Source: Deltaproteobacteria bacterium (GTDB lineage Bacteria; Desulfobacterota; JADFXK01). Taken from it: a DNA stretch of 8,915 nt. Under the pieces are notes generated by a model. That model saw only the letters and a list, made by a program, of their open reading frames with translations. It was not told where the DNA came from and searched no databases. The stretch covers positions 1 to 8,915 of the forward strand of contig JADFYC010000116.1 in NCBI GenBank assembly GCA_015233295.1, given 5' to 3'. Shown here piece by piece: positions 1 through 6,122 of this stretch (within the stretch, counting starts at the first letter, position 1; every line of letters begins with the position of its first letter). Made by a program: the position numbers and the translations under genes.

Positions 1-677
1 CGGCGGTCTTAGGGCTGGTGAATATCTGGATGGTTATCTGTGGTCTGACCGGAGGCCGGTGGAAGAAAGACTCGTATCTGGTGGAACCGGTCGAGACTCC
101 GCTGAATTCCTGGCAGACAACCAAGGGATCAATCATCCTCCTGGCTTTGATAGGCGCATTTCTGGCCGCGCCCTGGCCCAGGGAGATATTGGCCCTGACC
201 GCGGCCGGAGCCCTGCTGTGTTCCAGGCGAATGCAATCACGAGAGATGCTCGGTCTGATCGACTGGCAGTTGCTAGTCCTCTTCCTGGCTTTGTTCGTGG
301 TCAATTATGCCATGAAATCATCGGGCAACCTGGAGTTGGTACAGAGCGGTTTAGACGCCGGCGGCATCCGGTTGGAAAACCCGGCCTGGCTGTTCGGGAT
401 ATGTGTGGTGCTGTCCAATCTGGTGTCTAACGTGCCGGCGGTGATGCTGCTGCTTCCTTCGGCCACCCATCCCATCGCCGGGCCGGTGCTGGCCCTATCC
501 TCCACCCTGGCCGGCAACCTGTTTATTGTGGGATCGCTGGCCAATATCATCGTGGTGGACCAGGCGGCCACGTTAGGGGTGAATATATCCTGGAGGGAAC
601 ATGCCAGGGTGGGGATTCCGGTGACTATTTTGACCCTGGCCCTGGCCGCGGGTTGGCTCTGGATAATCAACGGCTGA
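1..677 (+). CDS. SLC13/ArsB/NhaD-like ion transporter, C-terminal part (5' end outside window)
   Basis: Integral inner-membrane permease, cut by the left window edge. The frame is open from position 3, so the GTG at 18 is probably internal and about 224 residues are visible. Several hydrophobic segments can be seen: one beginning GSIILLALIGAFLAAPW, one around DWQLLVLFLALFVVNYA, one around WLFGICVVLSNLVSNVP, one around STLAGNLFIVGSLANIIVV, and a C-terminal one ending at WLWIING. The SNLVSNVPAVMLLLP stretch and the GNLFIVGSLANIIV stretch are typical of the citrate-transporter-like/ArsB superfamily (YbiR-like members), where an Asn/Ser-rich re-entrant loop helps bind an anion and a coupling ion. 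The substrate cannot be told from this fragment. It faces the chemosensory operon convergently, 75 nt from the cheR stop, so there is no reason to link it functionally to that operon. Confidence 0.8.
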   Translation, partial: AVLGLVNIWMVICGLTGGRWKKDSYLVEPVETPLNSWQTTKGSIILLALIGAFLAAPWPREILALTAAGALLCSRRMQSREMLGLIDWQLLVLFLALFVVNYAMKSSGNLELVQSGLDAGGIRLENPAWLFGICVVLSNLVSNVPAVMLLLPSATHPIAGPVLALSSTLAGNLFIVGSLANIIVVDQAATLGVNISWREHARVGIPVTILTLALAAGWLWIING

Positions 678-752
678 TCAGACGGGTTTCAAGTGGCGGA
701 TTTCGGATTCCAGGTACCGCTCACATGGCCGAAACTCGGAATCAGCGACGTA

Positions 753-1643
753 TCAATCAAGCTTGCGATACACCGCGGGGGACACGGGCGTAAATCGATT
801 GTTGATTCCGTGCAAGTTCTCCGAATGACCGACAAACAAGTATCCCCCGGAGCTTAGTTGACCGTAAAACTTCTCGAAGAGACTGATCTGGGTGGCCCGG
901 TCAAAATAAATCACGACGTTTCGGCAAAAGATGAGATCCATCGAAGTTCTGATCCCAAAGGTTCGGCAGTCCACCAGGTTGTGCCGTTGAAACCTGATCG
1001 CCCGTCGAACTTCCGGGACAACGCGGCAATATCCGGTATTTGCCCCCTTGCCCCGCATCAGATATTTTCGCTTTAATGGGGGCGGAACCGGGCCCGCTTC
1101 CCCCTCCGGGTAAATTCCCTTCTGGGCGATGGCTAAGACACGGGTCGAGATATCTGTGGCCAAGATGGAAAAAGTCCCCACCCTGTGCTGTTCAAAATAC
1201 TTAGACAAGACCATGGCCAGGGTATAGGGCTCCTGGCCGGTGGAACATCCGGCGCTCCAAACCTCCAGCCTTTTCTTGGGACCGACTTTCCCGGCTCGGA
1301 CCAGAGTAGGCAGGACTTCGTTCAACAGAAAATCGAAATGGATGGACTCTCTGAAGAACTCCGTCTTATTGGTCGTGACGACGTCGAGCATCCGGACCAA
1401 TTCTTCACGATTGCCCTGGGCATTGCAAAGGTAATCAAGATATTCTGAAAAAGACGCCATGCCCAGGACGCGCAACCGTTTCAGGAGCCTCATGGCCAGC
1501 ATGGTTTTCTTGGCCGGTTGCAGATTGATGCCGCACTTGTCGTAGATAAGGTCACGGAGGCGCTTGAATTCGCGGTCGGACATGCTCCCATTTTCAAGGG
1601 CACACATACCGGCGGTATAGGGTCGTCGTAGTCGAGAGTCCAT
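753..1643 (-). CDS. cheR: CheR, chemoreceptor glutamate methyltransferase
   Basis: SAM-dependent methyltransferase that methylates glutamates on the signalling domain of chemoreceptors for adaptation. It has 296 residues, normal for the family. The N-terminal helical CheR domain is at about 20-90 (DREFKRLRDLIYDKCGI). TNKTEFFRE at about 91-99 is followed by the Rossmann-like catalytic domain with SAM motif EVWSAGCSTGQEPYTLAM at about 127-144, then ATDIS at 162-166, LIFCRNVVIYFD at 237-248 and GHSENL at 272-277. I chose the ATG at 1643 because AAAGGTGAG lies 4 nt upstream. A GTG nine bases earlier (1652) overlaps that ribosome-binding site. An internal Met at residue 21 would also give a plausible family start but has a poorly spaced site. 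It is the last gene of the cluster, 37 nt after the receptor gene it presumably serves. No cheB partner is visible. Confidence 0.95.
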   Translation of the reverse strand: MDSRLRRPYTAGMCALENGSMSDREFKRLRDLIYDKCGINLQPAKKTMLAMRLLKRLRVLGMASFSEYLDYLCNAQGNREELVRMLDVVTTNKTEFFRESIHFDFLLNEVLPTLVRAGKVGPKKRLEVWSAGCSTGQEPYTLAMVLSKYFEQHRVGTFSILATDISTRVLAIAQKGIYPEGEAGPVPPPLKRKYLMRGKGANTGYCRVVPEVRRAIRFQRHNLVDCRTFGIRTSMDLIFCRNVVIYFDRATQISLFEKFYGQLSSGGYLFVGHSENLHGINNRFTPVSPAVYRKLD

Positions 1644-1647
1644 GACG

Positions 1648-1656
1648 CTCACCTTT
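1648..1656 (-). promoter_or_regulatory. Ribosome-binding site of cheR (decides start)
   Basis: On the minus strand AAAGGTGAG is followed by four bases and the ATG at 1643. It overlaps the alternative GTG at 1650-1652, which argues that the GTG is not the start. Confidence 0.6.
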
Positions 1657-1680
1657 CAAATAACAAAAAGACAGTCACCA

Positions 1681-3300
1681 TCAAAAGTCCTTAAAATCCT
1701 CATCGCCCATTGGAATAACGTGACAAGGGTTGATCTCCTTGGCCCCGGCCAATGCCAATCTCTTGACCGGTCTCTTATCATGTTTGGCCCGCAATTGTTT
1801 GGCTTCGGGCAGTGATGGCTGGTCCGCTTGCGACCGGTGACGGGACCGGTTTATTTTGAACGAACGCATGGACGCGGCCAACTCCTCAGCGCTGGCGGCA
1901 TTTCGTTGGGTGGCCGAATCCAACTCGGTCACGGCCTTGCCAATCTGGCCTATCCCCTGGGCCTGTTCGGCGGAGGCGGCGGTGATCTCTTCCAGCAAGC
2001 TGCCGACCTCCCGGCAAGAGGCCGCAACTTCTTTGATGACGTGATCGGCCTTATTGACTATCTCAGCGCCATTCCTAACTTTTTTTATGGTATCTTCAAT
2101 CAATGAAGAGGTGTTTTTAGCAGCTTCGGCCGCGCGCATGGCCAGATTTCTGACCTCATTGGCCACCACTGCGAACCCGGCCCCGGCTTCCCCGGCCCGG
2201 GCGGCTTCAACCGCGGCGTTTAAAGCCAGCAGATTGGTTTGAAAAGCGATTTCGTCAATAGTCTTAATAATCTTGGCCGTTTGCTCACTGGATTGCGCCG
2301 TCTCCTCCATGGCACGGCGCATCTCATCCATTGACGCGGTGGCCGTCTGCGCCTTGGCATTCGCTTCCTTCATCAGCCCGTTGGCTTGCGCCGAGTTATC
2401 GGCATTCTTCCTGGTCATGGATGACATCTCCTCAAGTGAGGAAGACGTCTCTTCCACGGCCGCGGCTTGCTCGGATGCGCCCTCGGCCAGGGACTGCGAA
2501 GTATCCAGATTGGAAGACAGCATCTCAGAGAGATTGGTCACCATCTGGGACATGGACCCCAGTAGTCGGCCGGTCTCGTCATGGCTGGTCACTTGAATAT
2601 CCATGGTCAAGTCGCCATCGGCCAGCTTCTCTGAAGTCTTCACGGCCAGTTTAACCGGCCTGGTAATGCCCAGAGTCAAGTAGATAGCAAAGGTCACTCC
2701 GAGGAGGATTGAAATGCCAAGCAACAGAAGCATCAAGGTCAAGACCTCGGTCCGGGTGGCCTCGGCGTTAGTCGAAAAAGTACCGGCTTTGTTGTAGGCA
2801 AAATCGATAATCCCTTTGATATTGGCACCGAGTTTCTTGACAAATTCCGCATTCCGGCCAATGATCAAGGCGTTGGCCTTGTCTGTCTCGCCGGCGATCT
2901 TCAGAGCAATGGCTTCATCCCGGAGCGGTTTATAGTCGGCAAATATTTTCTGAGCTTCCTTGACGCTGTTTTTGTCACCCAAAAATCGGTCCAAAATAAT
3001 ATCAAAATCTTTGAGTATCATTTTTTCAAATTCGGAAATAGCGGCCGCGGCGGCGTCAATAGCCGCCTTGTCTTTGGCCAAAGCCACATCCTGCATGGCC
3101 CGGCGGATTTGGCTAATATTGCCTTCGACACGCAAGGCGGCCGTGGTCACCGTATAGGGGTGCCGATACATCTTGGTCGTAAAATTGGCGACAATATCTA
3201 TCTTAGTGATGGCCACATAGCCGACAATGACGGTCATCAGAATCATCAACCCAAAGCCGATACCCAGCCGGACCCCTATTCTTAAATTCTTAAACCGCAC
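1681..3300 (-). CDS. Methyl-accepting chemotaxis protein with 4-helix-bundle sensor
   Basis: Transmembrane chemoreceptor that signals through CheW to a CheA kinase. It has 539 residues from the GTG at 3300, which follows GGGGAGGAA by 5 nt. The frame continues upstream to a TTG at 3408, but that adds an unlikely leader in front of the usual FKNLRIGVRLGIGFGL receptor start. Domains: TM1 about 12-31; periplasmic helical region about 35-185 resembling the 4HB_MCP sensor family (KMYRHPYTVTTAAL); TM2 about 187-210; HAMP about 211-263; cytoplasmic signalling domain about 264-480 with the conserved hairpin tip at about 349-387 (DEIAFQTNLLALNAAVEAAR). Glu/Gln pairs suited to methylation flank the tip, for example AVEETSSSLEEM at about 281-292. 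The C-terminus has a basic linker and ends in DEDFKDF. The ligand is unknown. The cheR gene follows after 37 nt. Confidence 0.95.
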   Translation of the reverse strand: MRFKNLRIGVRLGIGFGLMILMTVIVGYVAITKIDIVANFTTKMYRHPYTVTTAALRVEGNISQIRRAMQDVALAKDKAAIDAAAAAISEFEKMILKDFDIILDRFLGDKNSVKEAQKIFADYKPLRDEAIALKIAGETDKANALIIGRNAEFVKKLGANIKGIIDFAYNKAGTFSTNAEATRTEVLTLMLLLLGISILLGVTFAIYLTLGITRPVKLAVKTSEKLADGDLTMDIQVTSHDETGRLLGSMSQMVTNLSEMLSSNLDTSQSLAEGASEQAAAVEETSSSLEEMSSMTRKNADNSAQANGLMKEANAKAQTATASMDEMRRAMEETAQSSEQTAKIIKTIDEIAFQTNLLALNAAVEAARAGEAGAGFAVVANEVRNLAMRAAEAAKNTSSLIEDTIKKVRNGAEIVNKADHVIKEVAASCREVGSLLEEITAASAEQAQGIGQIGKAVTELDSATQRNAASAEELAASMRSFKINRSRHRSQADQPSLPEAKQLRAKHDKRPVKRLALAGAKEINPCHVIPMGDEDFKDF

Positions 3301-3305
3301 GTTTC

Positions 3306-3314
3306 TTCCTCCCC
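3306..3314 (-). promoter_or_regulatory. Ribosome-binding site of the chemoreceptor gene (decides start)
   Basis: On the minus strand GGGGAGGAA is followed by GAAAC and then GTG at 3300. This strong, well-spaced site places the receptor start at a GTG rather than at the upstream in-frame TTG. Confidence 0.75.
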
Positions 3315-3450
3315 TGTGCAGGCATGATCTCGTCACGTCGGCCATGGTGGATATCGCCACGAACGCATTGATGCCTTGTGTTATCAAAATAATTATGACG
3401 AAATACAAAAATGGACAACGCCGCTTCGTTGGCCCAAACTAAAATTATTC

Positions 3451-3500
3451 GGGGTGGGATGATCGTCTGATGCTTTTTGTCCGATCCCGTTCATCACCCC
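3451..3500 (-). other. Imperfect GC-rich inverted repeat between cheW and the receptor gene
   Basis: In the 212-nt cheW-receptor spacer, GGGGT (3451-3455) can pair with ACCCC (3496-3500) and GGGAT (3456-3460) with ATCCC (3484-3488), leaving a 7-nt bulge and a 23-nt loop. GATCG/CGATC (3461-3465 and 3482-3486) can pair as an alternative. In the direction of transcription it is followed by GAATAATTTTAG, a weak U-rich stretch. It could be a leaky terminator or an RNA-processing site that sets receptor level apart from CheW. Folding was judged by eye only. Confidence 0.3.
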
Positions 3501-3512
3501 CTTGGGTCTGCT

Positions 3513-4025
3513 CTATGCAATTTTTTGCATCAGCTCCCATTCCTCCTCCCCTAAGACCCGGTCTATATCCAGCAGGATCTTGACACCGCTTTCGGTCTTG
3601 GCCATGCCCAGGATGTATTCCGTATTGACGTGGGCGCCAAAGGAGGGGGTGGGTTCGATTTCCGTGCTTTTGATGTTCAACACTTCCGATACGGAATCAA
3701 CCACTATGCCCATGGCCACATTCCCGACGGACCCTGAGATTTCCACCACGATGATGCAGGTCCGCTCCGCGTAATCCATAGGGTCCATCCCGAACTTGAG
3801 CCTCAGATCGAGGACGGAGATGATCTTACCCCGGAGGTTAATCACTCCCTTAACAAACTCCGGTACCTGTGGAACGGAGGTAATAGGCATCATCCCAATA
3901 ATCTCTCTGACTCTGAGGATGCCGATACCGTACTGCTCCCCGGCCAGGTTGAACGTCAGATACTTACCCTCCTTGTCGTTCATTGATTTGATCATTTTAT
4001 CCATGGTATTAGCGGCTTGTGACAT
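3513..4025 (-). CDS. cheW: CheW-type chemotaxis adaptor
   Basis: Cytoplasmic scaffold that couples chemoreceptors to the kinase CheA. It has 170 residues, normal for a single-domain CheW. The CheW domain runs from about residue 20 to 165: KYLTFNLAGEQYGIGILRVREI (about 21-42) opens the fold, VINLRGKIISVLDLRLKFGM (about 61-80) is the best-conserved motif, followed by an IIVVEI strand, MGIVVDSVSEVLNI (105-118) and the closing ILGMAKTESGVKILLDIDRVL. The ATG at 4025 is chosen because AAAGGAGG sits 5 nt upstream. The longer frame, to 4064, only adds residues encoded within the preceding gene. The first 16 nt of the gene, to 4010, lie inside the upstream gene and its stop codon ends at 4009, so translation is probably coupled. 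The chemoreceptor follows after 212 nt. Confidence 0.95.
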   Translation of the reverse strand: MSQAANTMDKMIKSMNDKEGKYLTFNLAGEQYGIGILRVREIIGMMPITSVPQVPEFVKGVINLRGKIISVLDLRLKFGMDPMDYAERTCIIVVEISGSVGNVAMGIVVDSVSEVLNIKSTEIEPTPSFGAHVNTEYILGMAKTESGVKILLDIDRVLGEEEWELMQKIA

Positions 4026-4479
4026 TGTTGCCTCCTTTGGTCGGCTGTAAAAAATGATTACCACGCGTGACGCGCTGTATCGGATGAGAGTTATCCAGCC
4101 CCTGAATATCCATGGGGCTCCCGATCATTTTGTCCAAGACCGCGGCCAATTCATTCAAATCGCCATCGGCATAGCTCATAAACCGGGGTCTCAGGGAATG
4201 CCCTCTAGAAACAGTGTCTTCCTCCCGGTCAGGCAGGATCAGGACGATCCGGATACCCAGGAAAAAATGCCAGTTAATTAGAATATGCGCCAGTTCCTCC
4301 CGGCTGGCCGCAACGATCACGGCGATAAAGTTGCCCATCATCGGTTGGCGGAGCCTTAGGCTAAGATCAGCAACTGTCTGGAAATTTTCTTCTTCCCTGC
4401 CGCCCGTCAGGGTAGTTATGATCTCTCTGACCTTGTGCCCGACCATACTTTGGGGGTTGGCGTAGAAAAGAACTTTCAT
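4009..4479 (-). CDS. Uncharacterised protein, degenerate receiver-like fold, first gene of chemosensory operon
   Basis: Small soluble protein of 156 residues with no signal peptide or membrane segment. I cannot assign a named family, though the pattern resembles conserved hypothetical proteins I associate with deltaproteobacterial signalling genes. The alternation suggests a CheY-like receiver: KVLFYAN strand at 2-8, helix about 13-24, NFIAVIVAAS strand at 50-59, IRIVLILPD strand at 76-84, LRPRFMSYAD strand at 96-105 and helix DLNELAAVLDKMIG at 107-120. The usual acidic pocket and phospho-acceptor Asp are absent: the third-strand position reads AAS. If the fold is right, it would be phosphorylation-independent. 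Residues after about 120 look like an unstructured tail that runs into the cheW ribosome-binding site. The start is the ATG at 4479, with a weak GAGAGAG upstream; an in-frame start at 4536 would overlap the candidate sigma-54 promoter. The gene is 17 nt into cheW, so it is probably co-translated with it. Confidence 0.75.
   Translation of the reverse strand: MKVLFYANPQSMVGHKVREIITTLTGGREEENFQTVADLSLRLRQPMMGNFIAVIVAASREELAHILINWHFFLGIRIVLILPDREEDTVSRGHSLRPRFMSYADGDLNELAAVLDKMIGSPMDIQGLDNSHPIQRVTRGNHFLQPTKGGNNVTSR
4031..4038 (-). promoter_or_regulatory. Ribosome-binding site of cheW, inside the upstream gene
   Basis: AAAGGAGG on the minus strand, 5 nt before the cheW ATG. It lies within the last codons of the preceding gene, so ribosomes finishing that gene pass over it and stop 17 nt into cheW, an arrangement typical of translational coupling. 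Confidence 0.75.
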
Positions 4480-4531
4480 CGTATACTCTCTCGGCTGCAG
4501 GTCAAGGGTTGGTTGTCGCTGCTTCAGACAA

Positions 4532-4547
4532 TTCAAAAAACATGCCA
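4532..4547 (-). promoter_or_regulatory. Candidate sigma-54 promoter for the chemosensory operon
   Basis: The minus strand reads TGGCATG, then TTTT, then TTGAA. Against the consensus TGGCACG-N4-TTGCA it keeps the -24 GG, the exact 4-nt spacer and TTG at -12, but has A in place of the usually conserved C and T in place of C in the -24 box. Transcription would begin near 4521, giving a leader of about 40 nt before the ATG at 4479. The neighbouring gene encodes a sigma-54 activator and a dyad lies about 160 bp upstream of the predicted start, which raises its plausibility. Confidence 0.5.
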
Positions 4548-4571
4548 GGAGAGAAGGAGGCAGCTAGAATT

Positions 4572-4602
4572 ATTATATGGCGCTAATTAAGGTAGTTGAC
4601 AA
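4572..4602 (-). promoter_or_regulatory. Candidate sigma-70 promoter upstream of the chemosensory operon
   Basis: On the minus strand TTGTCA (4602-4597, one change from TTGACA) is followed after 19 nt by a perfect TATAAT (4577-4572). The spacing is 2 nt longer than ideal. Transcription would start around 4565, upstream of the sigma-54-like element, so the two could act as alternative promoters. Confidence 0.4.
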
Positions 4603-4661
4603 GAAAGGGCAACAGACGAAGGCAGAAGGTAGGATAGTATGGGAAAGCGATGTTCGAGTTT

Positions 4662-4691
4662 GTGAACAAAGGTGTTCACAAAGGTGAACAC
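4662..4691. promoter_or_regulatory. Dyad with third half-site: candidate enhancer (UAS) and/or 3' hairpin of the regulator gene
   Basis: GTGTTCAC (4672-4679), AAAG, GTGAACAC (4684-4691) is a perfect 8-bp inverted repeat. A further GTGAAC lies at 4662-4667, exactly 22 bp (about two helical turns) from the same sequence at 4684, and itself forms an inverted repeat with GTTCAC at 4674-4679. The block begins 3 nt after the stop codon of the NtrC-type gene and is centred about 160 bp upstream of the predicted sigma-54 start. Paired dyads at that distance are typical of NtrC-family enhancer sites. Read as RNA it also forms a hairpin. On the plus strand it is followed by TTTT, but on the minus strand, where the genes are, only by CTTTGTTC, so it is a poor terminator for the regulator gene. 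Confidence 0.55.
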
Positions 4692-4694
4692 TTT

Positions 4695-6110
4695 TCATTC
4701 TTCACTTTGATGGTCCTGGTCATATTTCTTCAGCAATTGGAACAAGCGCGTCCGTGACAGACCGGAAATACGGCAGGCCTCCTTGCGGTTGCCTCCGGTT
4801 ACGACCGTCAGTCGCTCGATATACCAACGTTCCTGTAAGGCTTTGAAATCTTCGTAATTAGACAAGGTCTCGGGAGTCTGAGGCAGAGATGCGGGGGGGA
4901 TGACCGCCGCTAGTGATTGAGATTCATGCGGAGTAAAGGACGCCTGAGCAAGTTTAATCCGCAAGTTGGTCGGCAGATGTGCGGGGAAGAGGGTAGGCTC
5001 ATAACGAGCCACAGCCAGAATATGTTCCACCGTGTTGATTAGTTCCCGGACGTTCCCCGGCCAGTCATACCGGGTCAAGGTCTCGATGAACTCCGGGGAT
5101 AGACCTTTTGTTTCCATCTGGTAGAGCTCACAGAACCGATTTATGTAATGAATGGCCATATCTTTAATATCTTCAGCCCGTTCCCGCAATGGTGGGATGT
5201 CAATGACAAATGACCGCAGCCGAAAAAGTAAGTCCGCTCGAAACAAGCTCGGCTCAACCATCTCATCAAGGCCACGGTTTGTAGCGGAAATTAGCCTGAA
5301 ATCACTGGTTACTTCACGTTCAGCCCCAATCGGCCGAAACCGCCGTTCCTGGATCACCCGCAAGAAAGCCTTCTGGATAGCCAATGGCAGTTCGCCCACC
5401 TCATCCAGGAACAGGGTGCCGCCGTGGGCTTGTTCCACCAGACCCTTCTTGGTCCTGTCCGCCCCCGTATAGGCCCCTTTTTCATGCCCAAAAAGTATGC
5501 TTTCGACCACCGATTCAGGCAAGGCCGCACAATCCACCACCACGAATCTCCCCTGGGCGCGGGCGCTGTTTTCATGAATGGCCTTGGCAAAAAGTTCTTT
5601 ACCCGTGCCCGTGTCTCCGGTGATGAGGACGTTGGCGCCACTTCCGGCGGCCTGGGCCAGGCGTTCTAGAGCGGCCAGCATCTTGGGGCTCTTTCCAATT
5701 ATTTCATCGCGTCTTAGGACTATCGGGCATTTTCGGGCATTTTTTTCTTCTCTATATTGCAGGGCTCGAATCAGCGGGAGGGTCAAACCCTCAATTGACA
5801 CGGGCTTCCCGATATAGTCCCAGGCGCCGTTTTCAATGGCCAGCTTAGCTCCATCTCTGTCGCCATAGGCTGTGATAATAATCACTTCCGGGGCGGAAGC
5901 GGCTTTTTGTATCTGGGGTAGAGCCTCCAATCCATTGCCGTCGGGCATCCGGACATCCAGAAAGACGACATCGAAACTCTCGGCATAGACCTGACTCAAC
6001 CCCTCAGTCAGGGTAAAGGCCCGGCCCACTTCGTGTCCCATCCGGCCGACCAACCTGGCCAATGATTCGTTCATCAGCTCGTCATCATCTATAATCAGGA
6101 CCTTCGCCAC
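4695..6110 (-). CDS. NtrC-family sigma-54-dependent response regulator
   Basis: DNA-binding ATPase that remodels sigma-54 RNA polymerase after phosphorylation. It has 471 residues, normal for REC-AAA+-Fis proteins. Receiver about 2-118: acidic pocket D8-D10, phospho-acceptor D52 (FLDVRMPDGNG), T80, K102. AAA+ domain about 136-365: Walker A GDTGTGKE at 165-172, sigma-54 contact loop GAYTGA at 212-217 (Tyr in place of the common Phe), Walker B GGTLFLDEVGEL at 230-241, arginine-rich RADLLFRLR at 291-299, and WPGNVREL at 350-357. A Fis-type helix-turn-helix occupies about 438-463 (GGNRKEACRISGLSRTRLFQ). The start is the GTG at 6110, with GGAG about 7 nt upstream; the frame then reads AKVLIIDDDE as expected. 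The gene begins 12 nt after the hybrid kinase stop, so the kinase is its likely phosphodonor. The target proposed here is the chemosensory operon downstream. Confidence 0.96.
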   Translation of the reverse strand: MAKVLIIDDDELMNESLARLVGRMGHEVGRAFTLTEGLSQVYAESFDVVFLDVRMPDGNGLEALPQIQKAASAPEVIIITAYGDRDGAKLAIENGAWDYIGKPVSIEGLTLPLIRALQYREEKNARKCPIVLRRDEIIGKSPKMLAALERLAQAAGSGANVLITGDTGTGKELFAKAIHENSARAQGRFVVVDCAALPESVVESILFGHEKGAYTGADRTKKGLVEQAHGGTLFLDEVGELPLAIQKAFLRVIQERRFRPIGAEREVTSDFRLISATNRGLDEMVEPSLFRADLLFRLRSFVIDIPPLRERAEDIKDMAIHYINRFCELYQMETKGLSPEFIETLTRYDWPGNVRELINTVEHILAVARYEPTLFPAHLPTNLRIKLAQASFTPHESQSLAAVIPPASLPQTPETLSNYEDFKALQERWYIERLTVVTGGNRKEACRISGLSRTRLFQLLKKYDQDHQSEE

Positions 6111-6122
6111 GGTCTTTCTCCG

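Noticed and set aside
59..430. Long open frame overlapping the transporter gene in another frame on the plus strand
   Set aside because: Arg/Gly/Pro-rich translation without recognisable motifs, fully inside a gene with clear membrane segments and family motifs.
701..734. Pairing TTTCGG/CCGAAA with CCA/TGG inside, between the convergent transporter and cheR genes
   Set aside because: Placed well for a shared terminator, but the stem is short with a 3-nt bulge, a 13-nt loop and no U-tract on either side.
3301..3408. 36-residue N-terminal extension of the chemoreceptor starting at a TTG
   Set aside because: The strong ribosome-binding site and the family-typical FKNLRIGVRL start both point to the GTG at 3300.
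3515..3530. Palindrome ATGCAA-TTTT-TTGCAT at the end of cheW
   Set aside because: AT-rich 6-bp stem lying in the last codons of cheW; too weak for a terminator and explained by coding sequence.
4480..4505. TTGACC and TATACG on the minus strand just before the first chemosensory gene
   Set aside because: The spacing is only 14 nt and the -10 would touch the start codon, leaving no leader.
4596..4601. Perfect TTGACA on the plus strand in the regulator-operon gap
   Set aside because: No -10-like sequence 16-18 nt downstream and no plus-strand gene follows; it overlaps the minus-strand TTGTCA.
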